The notes below the pieces were generated by a model. That model saw only the letters and a list, made by a program, of their open reading frames with translations. It searched no databases and was not told where the DNA came from. Shown one piece after another: positions 28,056 through 36,163 of a stretch of DNA of 64,000 nucleotides. The position numbers and the translations under genes were made by a program. Positions within the stretch are counted from its first letter, which is position 1; every line of letters begins with the position of its first letter. The stretch comes from JAJCYK01 sp965224285 (GTDB lineage: Bacteria > Bacteroidota > Bacteroidia > Cytophagales > Cyclobacteriaceae): assembly GCA_965224285.1 (NCBI GenBank), contig OZ245043.1, positions 3,844,001-3,908,000 on the forward strand. Direction: 5' to 3'.

Positions 28056-29363
28056 ATGAAAGAACAGCGGCGGATCCCTACCGGGAAAGTGAAGAGAGCA
28101 GCCAAATATGTCACAACTGGCGCCAAGGTTAGCAAAAACTATATGGAGCACTATGCAAAAAAGTTGTGGACTGGTGACGCAAAAGAAGAAGAGTTACATA
28201 AAAAAAATGCCCAGGATATTTACGACTCTCTGGCTGAGTTAAAAGGCAGCGCTCTTAAAGTAGCTCAGATGTTAAGTCTGGATAACCACGCCTTACCAGC
28301 TGAGTACTTGACCAAGTTTGCAGAAGCCCAATACAGTACACCTCCGTTGTCCTATCCGTTGGTAGTCAACACTTTTAGAAAATCATTTGGAAAAGGACCA
28401 CGGTCTTTCTTTGATACTTTTAGTAAACAGGCAGTAAATGCAGCCTCTATGGGTCAGGTGCATAAGGCGACCAAAGGGGAAATAGAATTGGCGGTGAAGA
28501 TCCAATATCCTGGGGTATCAGATAGTGTTAAATCAGATCTTAAGGTCACATCGCTGGTAGCCAGACGAGTGTTAAGATTAAATGCTGCGGAAATTGAACA
28601 TTATCTTGAGGAAGTGGAGCAACGGTTGGTTGAAGAAACCGATTATACTCATGAACTGGAACGGTCGATGGAATTATCTACAAGCTGCCGTCACCTTGAT
28701 CATCTCTGCTTCCCTAAGTATTTTCCGCAGTGGTCTTCTAAAACTATTCTAACCATGGAATGGATCAATGGAGACCATCTGGAGCCGTTTTTACGTCAAG
28801 ATCCCTCTCAGTGTCTTAAAAATCAGGTGGGACAGTCACTATGGGATTTTTATCAATTTCAAATTCATCAACTCAGGACACTTCATGCCGATCCTCATCC
28901 AGGCAATTTTATTATTCAGGACAGTGGTAAATTAGGCGTGATAGATTTTGGCTGCACCAAAAAACTCCCGGACGACTTTTACCAGTCATATTTTAGACTA
29001 TTGAACCCGGAATCATTCAGAGTGATGAGCCAAAGGGATGAATTGTTCCTGGAGCTAGGTTTCATTCATGTTGAGGATTCTGTAGCAGAGAGGCGATTTT
29101 TTACGGAAAGTATTTCTGAAACTATTGAACTTTTAGGCAGGCCGTTTTACGAATCTACTTTTGATTTTTCTGACAAAGATTATTTTGAAAATATTTATCA
29201 ACTAGGTGAGAAACTGTCCAGATCAGAGGTATTGAGAAACTCCAAATATGCTCGTGGTTCAAAACATGCCTTGTACCTGAATCGCACTTTTTTTGGACTT
29301 TACCATCTGCTGCATCAGCTGAAGGCTACAATTACCACAGATAAGTATCTCCCGTTAATATAA
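28056..29363 (+). CDS. ABC1/AarF/UbiB-family atypical kinase
   Basis: The 435-residue protein carries the ABC1 kinase hallmarks. ELKGSALKVAQMLS is the variant of the N-terminal KxGQ motif, NAASMGQVHKA is the Ala-rich loop in place of a P-loop, LAVKIQYPGV holds the ATP-anchoring Lys, LHADPHPGNF has the catalytic Asp/Asn region, and VIDFGCTKKL is the DFG-type motif. Members support quinone synthesis or lipid homeostasis by an ATPase-type activity. It starts 2 bases after the TetR-like gene. Nothing nearby belongs to ubiquinone or menaquinone synthesis, so the pathway is undetermined. Confidence 0.85.
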   Translation: MKEQRRIPTGKVKRAAKYVTTGAKVSKNYMEHYAKKLWTGDAKEEELHKKNAQDIYDSLAELKGSALKVAQMLSLDNHALPAEYLTKFAEAQYSTPPLSYPLVVNTFRKSFGKGPRSFFDTFSKQAVNAASMGQVHKATKGEIELAVKIQYPGVSDSVKSDLKVTSLVARRVLRLNAAEIEHYLEEVEQRLVEETDYTHELERSMELSTSCRHLDHLCFPKYFPQWSSKTILTMEWINGDHLEPFLRQDPSQCLKNQVGQSLWDFYQFQIHQLRTLHADPHPGNFIIQDSGKLGVIDFGCTKKLPDDFYQSYFRLLNPESFRVMSQRDELFLELGFIHVEDSVAERRFFTESISETIELLGRPFYESTFDFSDKDYFENIYQLGEKLSRSEVLRNSKYARGSKHALYLNRTFFGLYHLLHQLKATITTDKYLPLI

Positions 29364-29407
29364 TGTTTCCATTGAGCATCCAAACAGAAGAAATCATATT
29401 CCGCTTG

Positions 29408-29896
29408 TTATCTACTATCACTCAGAGTGCGACACCAGGCATTTTTGGGAATTTTAAATAAAGTTATTAATACTGCTGCTACTACTCCAACTATCATACT
29501 TGCTGTGATACCTAGGCTGGTGGCAATAGCCGCTGCTATAATAGGTACTAATTGCTCAAAGTTTACTGAAAATTTACTTCTTAAATTCCGGTAGGTCGGG
29601 TGATCTGTACAAAGGAGAAGGTAGAACTCATTCTTTATATTTTTAATTAACCGAGTGGCTCTACCTTTATTCTGCACTGCATTGTCATCTTGGATATCAA
29701 TTTCGGCCTGGTGTAGATGCCCCCTGCTCTTGTCATGGGTAGTACTTAGGTTTTGATCGATTAAAAAAGTAATTAGTTTTTCATCAGCAAGTGAAACGTC
29801 ATCCGACAAGGTTTCCCCTACCAAATCCTCACTTATATCCTTGGGGAGATGCAATTGTTGGATATGGTAATCAGAAATATTTTTTGGATAATCCAT
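29408..29896 (-). CDS. Small protein with C-terminal membrane hairpin, unknown family
   Basis: The 162-residue protein begins at an ATG at 29896. It has an acidic soluble N-terminal part (about 1-90), a basic central stretch with NKGRATRLIKNIKNEFYLLL, and a hydrophobic region at about 118-148 (PIIAAAIATSLGITASMIVG then VVAAVLITLFKIPKN) that looks like one or two membrane helices. I do not recognise the family. It sits on the opposite strand just before the caspase-eCIS block and could be a membrane-bound accessory or immunity-type protein, but that is only context. Confidence 0.6.
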   Translation of the reverse strand: MDYPKNISDYHIQQLHLPKDISEDLVGETLSDDVSLADEKLITFLIDQNLSTTHDKSRGHLHQAEIDIQDDNAVQNKGRATRLIKNIKNEFYLLLCTDHPTYRNLRSKFSVNFEQLVPIIAAAIATSLGITASMIVGVVAAVLITLFKIPKNAWCRTLSDSR

Positions 29897-30270
29897 AGCT
29901 GAGTAATAAACTTTTTATATAACTGTTTGTGCTAGGTCGAACATTTATAGCTGTGCAAATTGATTGAAAATACCATGGCTTTTGCCCTATCCTGTAAAAT
30001 TTAGTTGAAACACAGGTATGAACAAAATTGCTTGCAAATTTTGGGTTACCTACTTACAACCTAATTATAAAAAGTGATTGATAAAATCCAAACCCCTTTC
30101 TGTTTACCAAAATTTGAGGTAACAGGTTGTTAGGGTTGAAATTGTGATAAATGTTTTTAAATTTAATATTCTTAACCAGCACTTTCCTATCTATAAATTA
30201 TCATCAATCTTAATAATTATTTATGAAAGGCTGACCAAAGAATTCTGCTAACCAGTTAAATTCATCACCA
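29897..30270. other. Intergenic stretch before the caspase-eCIS block
   Basis: This 374-base A/T-rich divergent gap holds no gene. It should contain the promoter of the long + strand block. No clear hairpin, direct repeat or standard Bacteroidota promoter was identified by eye. Confidence 0.5.
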
Positions 30271-31296
30271 ATGATGGAATTCATATTTCATCAGGTTTTT
30301 GTTACCGGGGCACTTACCCTGTCGGGAAGTTGCGCCAGGGTTTCAAATTTTTCCAGACTCAAGGCAATTACTTATGTAGTACTTGGATGGATAGCGGGAT
30401 CTAGTCTTTCATGTACTCAATCAAAGGAGCAACTTCAAATAGATCAACCCGAGGACAGCACCTTCCAGGAGGTTGTTTATCAGTTAGGTGAGCCTCAAAT
30501 ACTTGCAGAGAACACCAGAACTCTCACCAGTAGCAGTTTTAGTAAACCCGTTTGGTCCCCAGATGGTGATAAGATTCTTTTCACTAAAGTAAATAACCAA
30601 GGTTTATATGTAATAAATTTTGAAAAGCCTGATGAGATTCAGACTCTGATTGATCTTCCTGGAGCCGGTCGTAAGGCAAACTGGTCAAAAGATAGCGAAC
30701 ATATATTTTTTATTAGTGAAAGTTCAGACTCAAGATCCTTACTACCGGTGGTTCAGAGTGTCGAAATTGGGAATAAATCCCTTACAGATCATCCCAACTA
30801 CCAATATCCCGTAGAATTGAATTCCGCCAAATCCCTGACCAGGGAAGCTTATTTTGTCTTTACAAACCCAGAAACCTTACAAATTGAAGCTACTAATGAT
30901 GCCGAAGATGGTGAAACTTGGGTTATAACACCAGATCAAGGATCATATTACTATCCTATACTTTCACCTGATCGTGTAACTGTAATTGTACATGAAGGAG
31001 CTTTCATGTACACCTATGCCAGTGATGGATCCGGAAGGATTGACTCATTAGGTGTTGGACAGGCCACAGGGTGGTCCCCAGACAGTCAGTACATCCTTTA
31101 CTTTGTGGATGAAGGTGATGGACATCAAATTACCAAATCGGATCTTTTCATCTGCCGCGCAGATGGTTCATTCCGGCAAAAACTTACCAATACCGATGAT
31201 ATAGTGGAGATGTGGGCCGCATGGTCTCCTAAAGGTGATCGAATAGCCTACTCAGATGATAAATCCGGTAAAATTATGATTGCTGATCTTAAATAA
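30271..31296 (+). CDS. Exported TolB-like (PD40) lipoprotein
   Basis: The 341-residue protein has a hydrophobic segment ending GSSLSCTQS, a plausible lipobox with the Cys as lipid site. It is followed by PD40 beta-propeller blades with W-S-P/K-D-G/S signatures: PVWSPDGDKILFT, ANWSKDSEHIFFI, GWSPDSQYILYF and AAWSPKGDRIAYS. This type of propeller binds proteins or peptidoglycan in the periplasm. The start at 30271 leaves a long n-region before the lipobox, so the true start may be downstream at a non-ATG codon. It is the first gene of the + strand block leading to the eCIS and is followed by an amidase after 7 bases. Confidence 0.65.
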   Translation: MMEFIFHQVFVTGALTLSGSCARVSNFSRLKAITYVVLGWIAGSSLSCTQSKEQLQIDQPEDSTFQEVVYQLGEPQILAENTRTLTSSSFSKPVWSPDGDKILFTKVNNQGLYVINFEKPDEIQTLIDLPGAGRKANWSKDSEHIFFISESSDSRSLLPVVQSVEIGNKSLTDHPNYQYPVELNSAKSLTREAYFVFTNPETLQIEATNDAEDGETWVITPDQGSYYYPILSPDRVTVIVHEGAFMYTYASDGSGRIDSLGVGQATGWSPDSQYILYFVDEGDGHQITKSDLFICRADGSFRQKLTNTDDIVEMWAAWSPKGDRIAYSDDKSGKIMIADLK

Positions 31297-31303
31297 TCTG
31301 ATT

Positions 31304-31927
31304 ATGTGTACTAAATCCTATACCATTCTGATGGTAATTGCCATGGTTACCAATGTCATTTGTGGTCAAGTGGTGGTAATCGATCCGGGTCACGGAATTT
31401 TAACTGATGGTAAAAATGGTGATGGTCGTACCACCACCGAAATAGAGACCTCCCTGGCTGTAGGACTAATTCTCCGGAATTTAATTCGAGAAAATACTGA
31501 TTGGAAGGTTTATATGACCCGTACTAATAATGACAGAGGTAGTTGGATCTCTGTCAACAAGCGAGCTACCATGGCCAATGATTGGGAAGCGGATGTATTG
31601 ATCAGCATACATTGCAATGCGGGTGGTGGTACCGGGACTGAAACCTTTTGGTGTGATGAATACGCCATCTCGCCAACTAATGATCAACGCTTGGCTAGAG
31701 AGGTACAGAAGTTAAGTTCCAGACATGGAGAGTGGAAAGACCGCAGAGTGACTGATGATATATCCTTTCTTAATTATGATTTGGGTGTATTGAAATACTC
31801 TTCTGCCCCGTCATGCTTAAATGAGATCGGCTTTGTCGACTCATCAGACAAAGATAAGCTCCTTGACCGTGAATGGAGAAAGAAGTTCGCCATGGCATAT
31901 TTCAACGCACTGAAAGCATTTTTGTAA
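31304..31927 (+). CDS. Exported N-acetylmuramoyl-L-alanine amidase
   Basis: The ATG at 31304 gives a signal peptide (MCTKSYTILMVIAMVTNVICG) and avoids overlapping the previous gene; a frame to 31280 is also open. The Amidase_3 fold is clear: VVIDPGHG holds the first Zn His, TTTEIETSLA the Zn Glu, ISIHCNAGG the second His, and NEIGF the catalytic Glu. The enzyme cuts the bond between MurNAc and L-Ala in peptidoglycan. It has no cell-wall-binding or AMIN domain. It lies between the PD40 lipoprotein and three caspase-fold proteins, so it may remodel or open the wall at release of the injection particles, which is inference from position only. Confidence 0.88.
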   Translation: MCTKSYTILMVIAMVTNVICGQVVVIDPGHGILTDGKNGDGRTTTEIETSLAVGLILRNLIRENTDWKVYMTRTNNDRGSWISVNKRATMANDWEADVLISIHCNAGGGTGTETFWCDEYAISPTNDQRLAREVQKLSSRHGEWKDRRVTDDISFLNYDLGVLKYSSAPSCLNEIGFVDSSDKDKLLDREWRKKFAMAYFNALKAFL

Positions 31928-31982
31928 TGTTCAATTAGTCCCATCTGGGATCTTTCATTAGTAGTTATTCTATTTACCAGCT

Positions 31983-34052
31983 ATGTATAACTATCTTCCT
32001 GCACTAACAACTACAGTCAAATTAGCCTTACTAGCGCTAGTCACCTCTTCTTGGTTGAGTTGTAATAGCAATGTCACGGACGAAGACCAACAAGCCGGTA
32101 CCACAAGTGCAGGTTCAGATGTTAATAACCCTTCATCCAATAGTGCCACATACGCGCCGGTAGACCCAGAGGATACGGGTACCGCATTTTCTCAAACCGC
32201 CAATTATGAAGGTGACCGCCCCCAAAAGTTCGCCATGCTGGTGGGTATTAATGACTATCAATGGTCCAGGATCAACGATCTCCGGGGATGTATAAATGAT
32301 GTGGATTTAATGGCTGATCTGCTACACCATAAATATTCTTTCCCCCGAGACAACCTATTAATTTTAAAAAATGATAAAGCCGCACGAAGTGACATTTTGA
32401 ATGGATTTAAGCAGCATTTGATTGATCAGGTCAATTATGGCGACATCGCAGTATTTTATTATTCAGGCCACGGGTCTCAACGTGCCGATGAAGCAAATGA
32501 GGAGACGGATAAACTAGATGAGACCATTATTCCGTATGACTATAAAGATCCGGATGGAGCCTATGCCATCAGTGATGATGAGATAAATTCTTTATTGGGC
32601 CTACTGGCAGAGAAGACACCCAATGTTACCTTTATACTGGATGCCTGCCATTCCGGTGGAGGTACCAAAGCTTATTCTGCCGGGACCTCCAAAGAAATTC
32701 CTGCAGATACCAGAACTCCCCCAAAACCGGAGTTATTCGGTAGCCAGTCCCGGGATCTGAAAGAGCAAGGTGAAGGCTTTTTTGCCGATACATACGCCTT
32801 CATATCAGGTTGCCGGTCCGACCAACTCTCATATGAATTCAATGCCCCCAATGGCAACAGACATGGTAGACTGACCTATTATCTGGTGGAAGAACTTAAA
32901 AACCAGCAAGGAATGGTCACCTATTTCGACGTTATGCAAAAGGTGGTAAACCAGGTCAATACCATCCAATATGATCAGTCACCACAATTGGAGGGAGCAA
33001 ATGCAAATAGCCTGGTATTCGGTGATTCCACATTGCTGGTTGCAAACCATGTATTGCTTAGGGTAGACGGAGAGGAAATTAGCATTGATGCAGGATCTAT
33101 ACACGGGATGTCAAAGGGATCCAAATTCAAGGTATTTCGACCAGGGGCTAGAGACTTCAATGACTTTAATCAGGCCATCGCCACCATAGAATTGACAGCG
33201 ATCGAGCCCTTTACTTCCAAGGCTGAATTATTAGATGGACATGTTACCAATAGCGCCAGGGCTATTGAGGTAGACCACAATTTTTCCAAAATTAAGATGT
33301 CCATTTTTCTCAAAGGTAATTGGTCTCAGCCTGAGTTGAATGGTCTAAAAAGGTATATCGTGGACAGTGGCCTAGCATCGATTGTGTTGGATGAAAACCT
33401 ATCCGATTTCATATTACAAGTGAAAGAAGCATCGGTGGACTTTTTGTTTTCAACTGATCAAAGCAGTGCTAAAAAATCATTTAATTTAAAATCTTCGGAT
33501 CTCCAATCAGAGATTTTGAATTACCTTAAATATTGGAGCAGGTGGTATAATGTACTTCAGATTGTAAATCCCAACAGCGAACTCGACATAGATTTTTCGT
33601 TAGAAGGTTCTGACAATGATCACCTTTTTAAAGACGGTGAAAATGTAAAGATCAGCATAGTTAACAACTCCTCTCATGATCTGTTTGCCTTCTTGATCAA
33701 TTTAACTGATCAGGGTGAAATCAATGTATATTCTATTGCTGAGTTTAATCAACAGGGAGGGGCCGTAGAGTTGCTTCCGAGGGGAGAGACCTGGCAAAGC
33801 GAGATAACTGTATCAACGGATGGTAAATCAATGGTCAGAGATGTTATTAAAATCTTTGCTACGGTAGAAGGGAATGTAAGCCTGAAGCTGCTTGAACAGG
33901 GCAATTACGACCAGACATCCAGAGCAGCTTTGGAAAATGACTTTGTACAAGTGTTGCAAGGTATGAGTAAGAACTTCAAGCCAAAACAAAATACCAATAC
34001 CATTTTAGGTAGCTGGGTCACCGCTGGAAAAGTTATTGAAGTTAGAAAATAG
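31983..34052 (+). CDS. Caspase-fold (peptidase C14) lipoprotein with C-terminal DUF4384-like domain
   Basis: The 689-residue protein has a lipoprotein signal (VTSSWLSCNSN). A caspase domain follows at about 80-350: KFAMLVGINDYQW opens it, the catalytic His is in YYSGHGSQ (H163), and the Cys in ILDACHSGG (C222). The acidic segment EETDKLDETIIPYD is typical of bacterial metacaspase-like proteins. After about 360 there are beta-rich regions, ending with a DUF4384-like part (GENVKISIVNNSSHDLFAFLINL). It sits outside the cytoplasm, anchored by lipid. It is the first of three caspase-fold genes upstream of the eCIS. Substrates and activation are unknown; metacaspase-type enzymes usually cut after Arg or Lys. 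Confidence 0.85.
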   Translation: MYNYLPALTTTVKLALLALVTSSWLSCNSNVTDEDQQAGTTSAGSDVNNPSSNSATYAPVDPEDTGTAFSQTANYEGDRPQKFAMLVGINDYQWSRINDLRGCINDVDLMADLLHHKYSFPRDNLLILKNDKAARSDILNGFKQHLIDQVNYGDIAVFYYSGHGSQRADEANEETDKLDETIIPYDYKDPDGAYAISDDEINSLLGLLAEKTPNVTFILDACHSGGGTKAYSAGTSKEIPADTRTPPKPELFGSQSRDLKEQGEGFFADTYAFISGCRSDQLSYEFNAPNGNRHGRLTYYLVEELKNQQGMVTYFDVMQKVVNQVNTIQYDQSPQLEGANANSLVFGDSTLLVANHVLLRVDGEEISIDAGSIHGMSKGSKFKVFRPGARDFNDFNQAIATIELTAIEPFTSKAELLDGHVTNSARAIEVDHNFSKIKMSIFLKGNWSQPELNGLKRYIVDSGLASIVLDENLSDFILQVKEASVDFLFSTDQSSAKKSFNLKSSDLQSEILNYLKYWSRWYNVLQIVNPNSELDIDFSLEGSDNDHLFKDGENVKISIVNNSSHDLFAFLINLTDQGEINVYSIAEFNQQGGAVELLPRGETWQSEITVSTDGKSMVRDVIKIFATVEGNVSLKLLEQGNYDQTSRAALENDFVQVLQGMSKNFKPKQNTNTILGSWVTAGKVIEVRK

Positions 34053-34083
34053 TAGTAAAGCGTTTGGTATCTGCATAAGGTTT

Positions 34084-36030
34084 ATGAAGATGATGGTCAA
34101 ACCAATTTATGTATTGGCAGCAATGATAGGCTGTCACCTTTCTTTGGCGGATGTTCGGGACAGACCAGAGCGCCATTCTGATGAAATACAAAAGTTCGCC
34201 CTCTTAATTGGCATTAATGAATATAAAAGCCCAGAAATCCGGGATTTGAAGGGTTGCCTGAACGATATAGATAGGATGGATCAATTGCTTATCACCAAGT
34301 ACGGATTCCAGGGGGAAAATATTGTAAAGTTAATCAACCAGGAGGCTAGTAGAAATTCAATTATTTCTGTATTTGAGTCGCATCTAATCGATAAACCCCG
34401 GTCCGACGACATAGTTTTATTCTACTTTAGCGGGCATGGTTCGACCATGCAAGACTCAGATAAGGGTGATGAACTGGACAATATTGATGAATCTATTGTC
34501 CCCTACGATTCACGGATCGATGGTGTCTTTGATATTTCCGACGATGAACTTGAGAATCTATTCAATAGGGTTAAGTCCAAAAATGTCACCTACATTATGG
34601 ATGCCTGTCATTCCGGTTCCGCAACCAGGGGTAGTGCTGCAAAAAAAATTGAAATGGACCCCCGAAGGCCACCTGTCACATCTTTAAATAGCCAGGATGG
34701 GAGCATTGATGGGTTTAGAGCAACTGATGCTTCTTACGTTTTAATTGCTGCCTGCAGATCTGAACAACTGGCATACGAACATGTAGTGGGAGAAAATATC
34801 TATGGCGCTTTAACTTATTTTCTGACTGAGGAATTGATGAAGGCGAATGGCCAAATCACCTACAGGGATATCATGGACAACATTAAGGGTCAAGTGAATA
34901 GCTATTACCCTTCTCAAAATCCACACCTGGAGGGAGCACTGGCTGATAATTACGTGTTTAGCGACAGATCGTCCGTAGTGGAAAAACATCTGCTGATTAC
35001 GCAAGTAGACCAGGGTAAAGCTTTTTTATCCGCCGGTAGTATTCATGGCTTATCAGTTGGGTCCATTTATGAAGTGTATAGTCCTGGGACCAAGGATTTC
35101 ACCTCTAAAGGTATTGCTCAGCTCGAAGTATCCAAGGTTATGGCAAGTACCGCTGAAGCCATTATTACTTCGGGAACGCCCGTTCCACCGAACTCCCGGG
35201 CAGTGGAACGGGAACATCAATACAATAATTCTCAGTTACAGATTTTCTTTGAGGGTTTATGGGAAACAGACTATTTAAGAGATCTTCTTTCCGAAGTTAA
35301 AGAACTGGCATTTATAAATGAGGTACCACAAAAATCAACGGCTCATTTGGTATTAAATGCCGGAGATCAAAATGTTTCTATAGCTCTTGCAGATGACCCA
35401 GATAATATTCTGGCCAGCTTTCCCTTGAACCAAACAGACCAGTATAACCAAATTGTTAGTACAGTTACCAAGTGGGCATCATGGTTTAACACCCTTAGCA
35501 TTACCAATCCCAATGACTCCATTCAGATTACCCTTGATGTAGTAGCCGTGGATGATAGTGGCACGCGGGGCCCCATGAACGTAATCGGGAAAACCGATTT
35601 TGCTTTTAAGGAAGGAGAGCGATTTGACATTGTAATAAGAAATACTTCGAACCGTCCTCTGTACCTTCATCTTTTGAATCTGGAAACTACAGGAACTATA
35701 CAACTGCTTTATCCTAAAGCGGGAAGAATTGAATTAGTAAATCCAAAGTCCGAATTGTATAAACGACTGAAAGGCTGGATTCCACCCGGTCTGACCAAGA
35801 CCAGAGATATAATTAAGGTATTCGCCACTACTGACCCAACTATGGACCTGGGGTTTTTACGAATTGATGCAACCGATAATGATCAGAATAGACCTAGTAC
35901 TAATCAATTTAATAGTCTGATTGATTACGCTATATACGGAGATGGAAATCGCACTGTTAAGCCAACGGTCAAGCCCATCAAATTAAACAATTGGAGCACC
36001 GTACAGCGGGTAATTGCTATTGAAAAGTAG
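34084..36030 (+). CDS. Exported caspase-fold protein, paralogue of the preceding gene
   Basis: I start this at the ATG at 34084 (MKMMVKPIYVLAAMIGCHLSLA) because it gives a signal peptide and leaves the previous gene intact; an open frame reaches back to 34036. The caspase domain begins KFALLIGINEYKS, with His in YFSGHGST (H118) and Cys in MDACHSGSAT (C175). The order and the C-terminal DUF4384-like region (GERFDIVIRNTSNRPLYLHLLN) match the first caspase gene, and the spacing (31 bases) suggests a recent tandem duplication followed by divergence. Unlike copy 1 it has no strong lipobox, so it may be periplasmic. The catalytic dyad appears intact. Confidence 0.85.
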   Translation: MKMMVKPIYVLAAMIGCHLSLADVRDRPERHSDEIQKFALLIGINEYKSPEIRDLKGCLNDIDRMDQLLITKYGFQGENIVKLINQEASRNSIISVFESHLIDKPRSDDIVLFYFSGHGSTMQDSDKGDELDNIDESIVPYDSRIDGVFDISDDELENLFNRVKSKNVTYIMDACHSGSATRGSAAKKIEMDPRRPPVTSLNSQDGSIDGFRATDASYVLIAACRSEQLAYEHVVGENIYGALTYFLTEELMKANGQITYRDIMDNIKGQVNSYYPSQNPHLEGALADNYVFSDRSSVVEKHLLITQVDQGKAFLSAGSIHGLSVGSIYEVYSPGTKDFTSKGIAQLEVSKVMASTAEAIITSGTPVPPNSRAVEREHQYNNSQLQIFFEGLWETDYLRDLLSEVKELAFINEVPQKSTAHLVLNAGDQNVSIALADDPDNILASFPLNQTDQYNQIVSTVTKWASWFNTLSITNPNDSIQITLDVVAVDDSGTRGPMNVIGKTDFAFKEGERFDIVIRNTSNRPLYLHLLNLETTGTIQLLYPKAGRIELVNPKSELYKRLKGWIPPGLTKTRDIIKVFATTDPTMDLGFLRIDATDNDQNRPSTNQFNSLIDYAIYGDGNRTVKPTVKPIKLNNWSTVQRVIAIEK

Positions 36031-36051
36031 CTGAGGGGGAATTATTTTCCG

Positions 36052-36078
36052 AGTAGATGTTTGTGGGTTACATCTACT
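36052..36078 (+). terminator. Candidate terminator or attenuator hairpin
   Basis: The stem AGTAGATGT / ACATCTACT (9 bp, perfect) encloses a 9-base loop and lies 22 bases after the stop of the second caspase gene. A/T-rich sequence follows, but there is no uninterrupted T-run. A second weaker stem (AATAAG...CTTATT) lies just downstream, around 36096-36131. It may stop or slow transcription before the third caspase gene. Confidence 0.4.
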
Positions 36079-36163
36079 AAAAATAATATAAAATAATAAG
36101 AAGTGCCTGATATGGCATCGGGTACTTATTGCTTATAGAATTTCAACCAGTAGCCTAATTATT

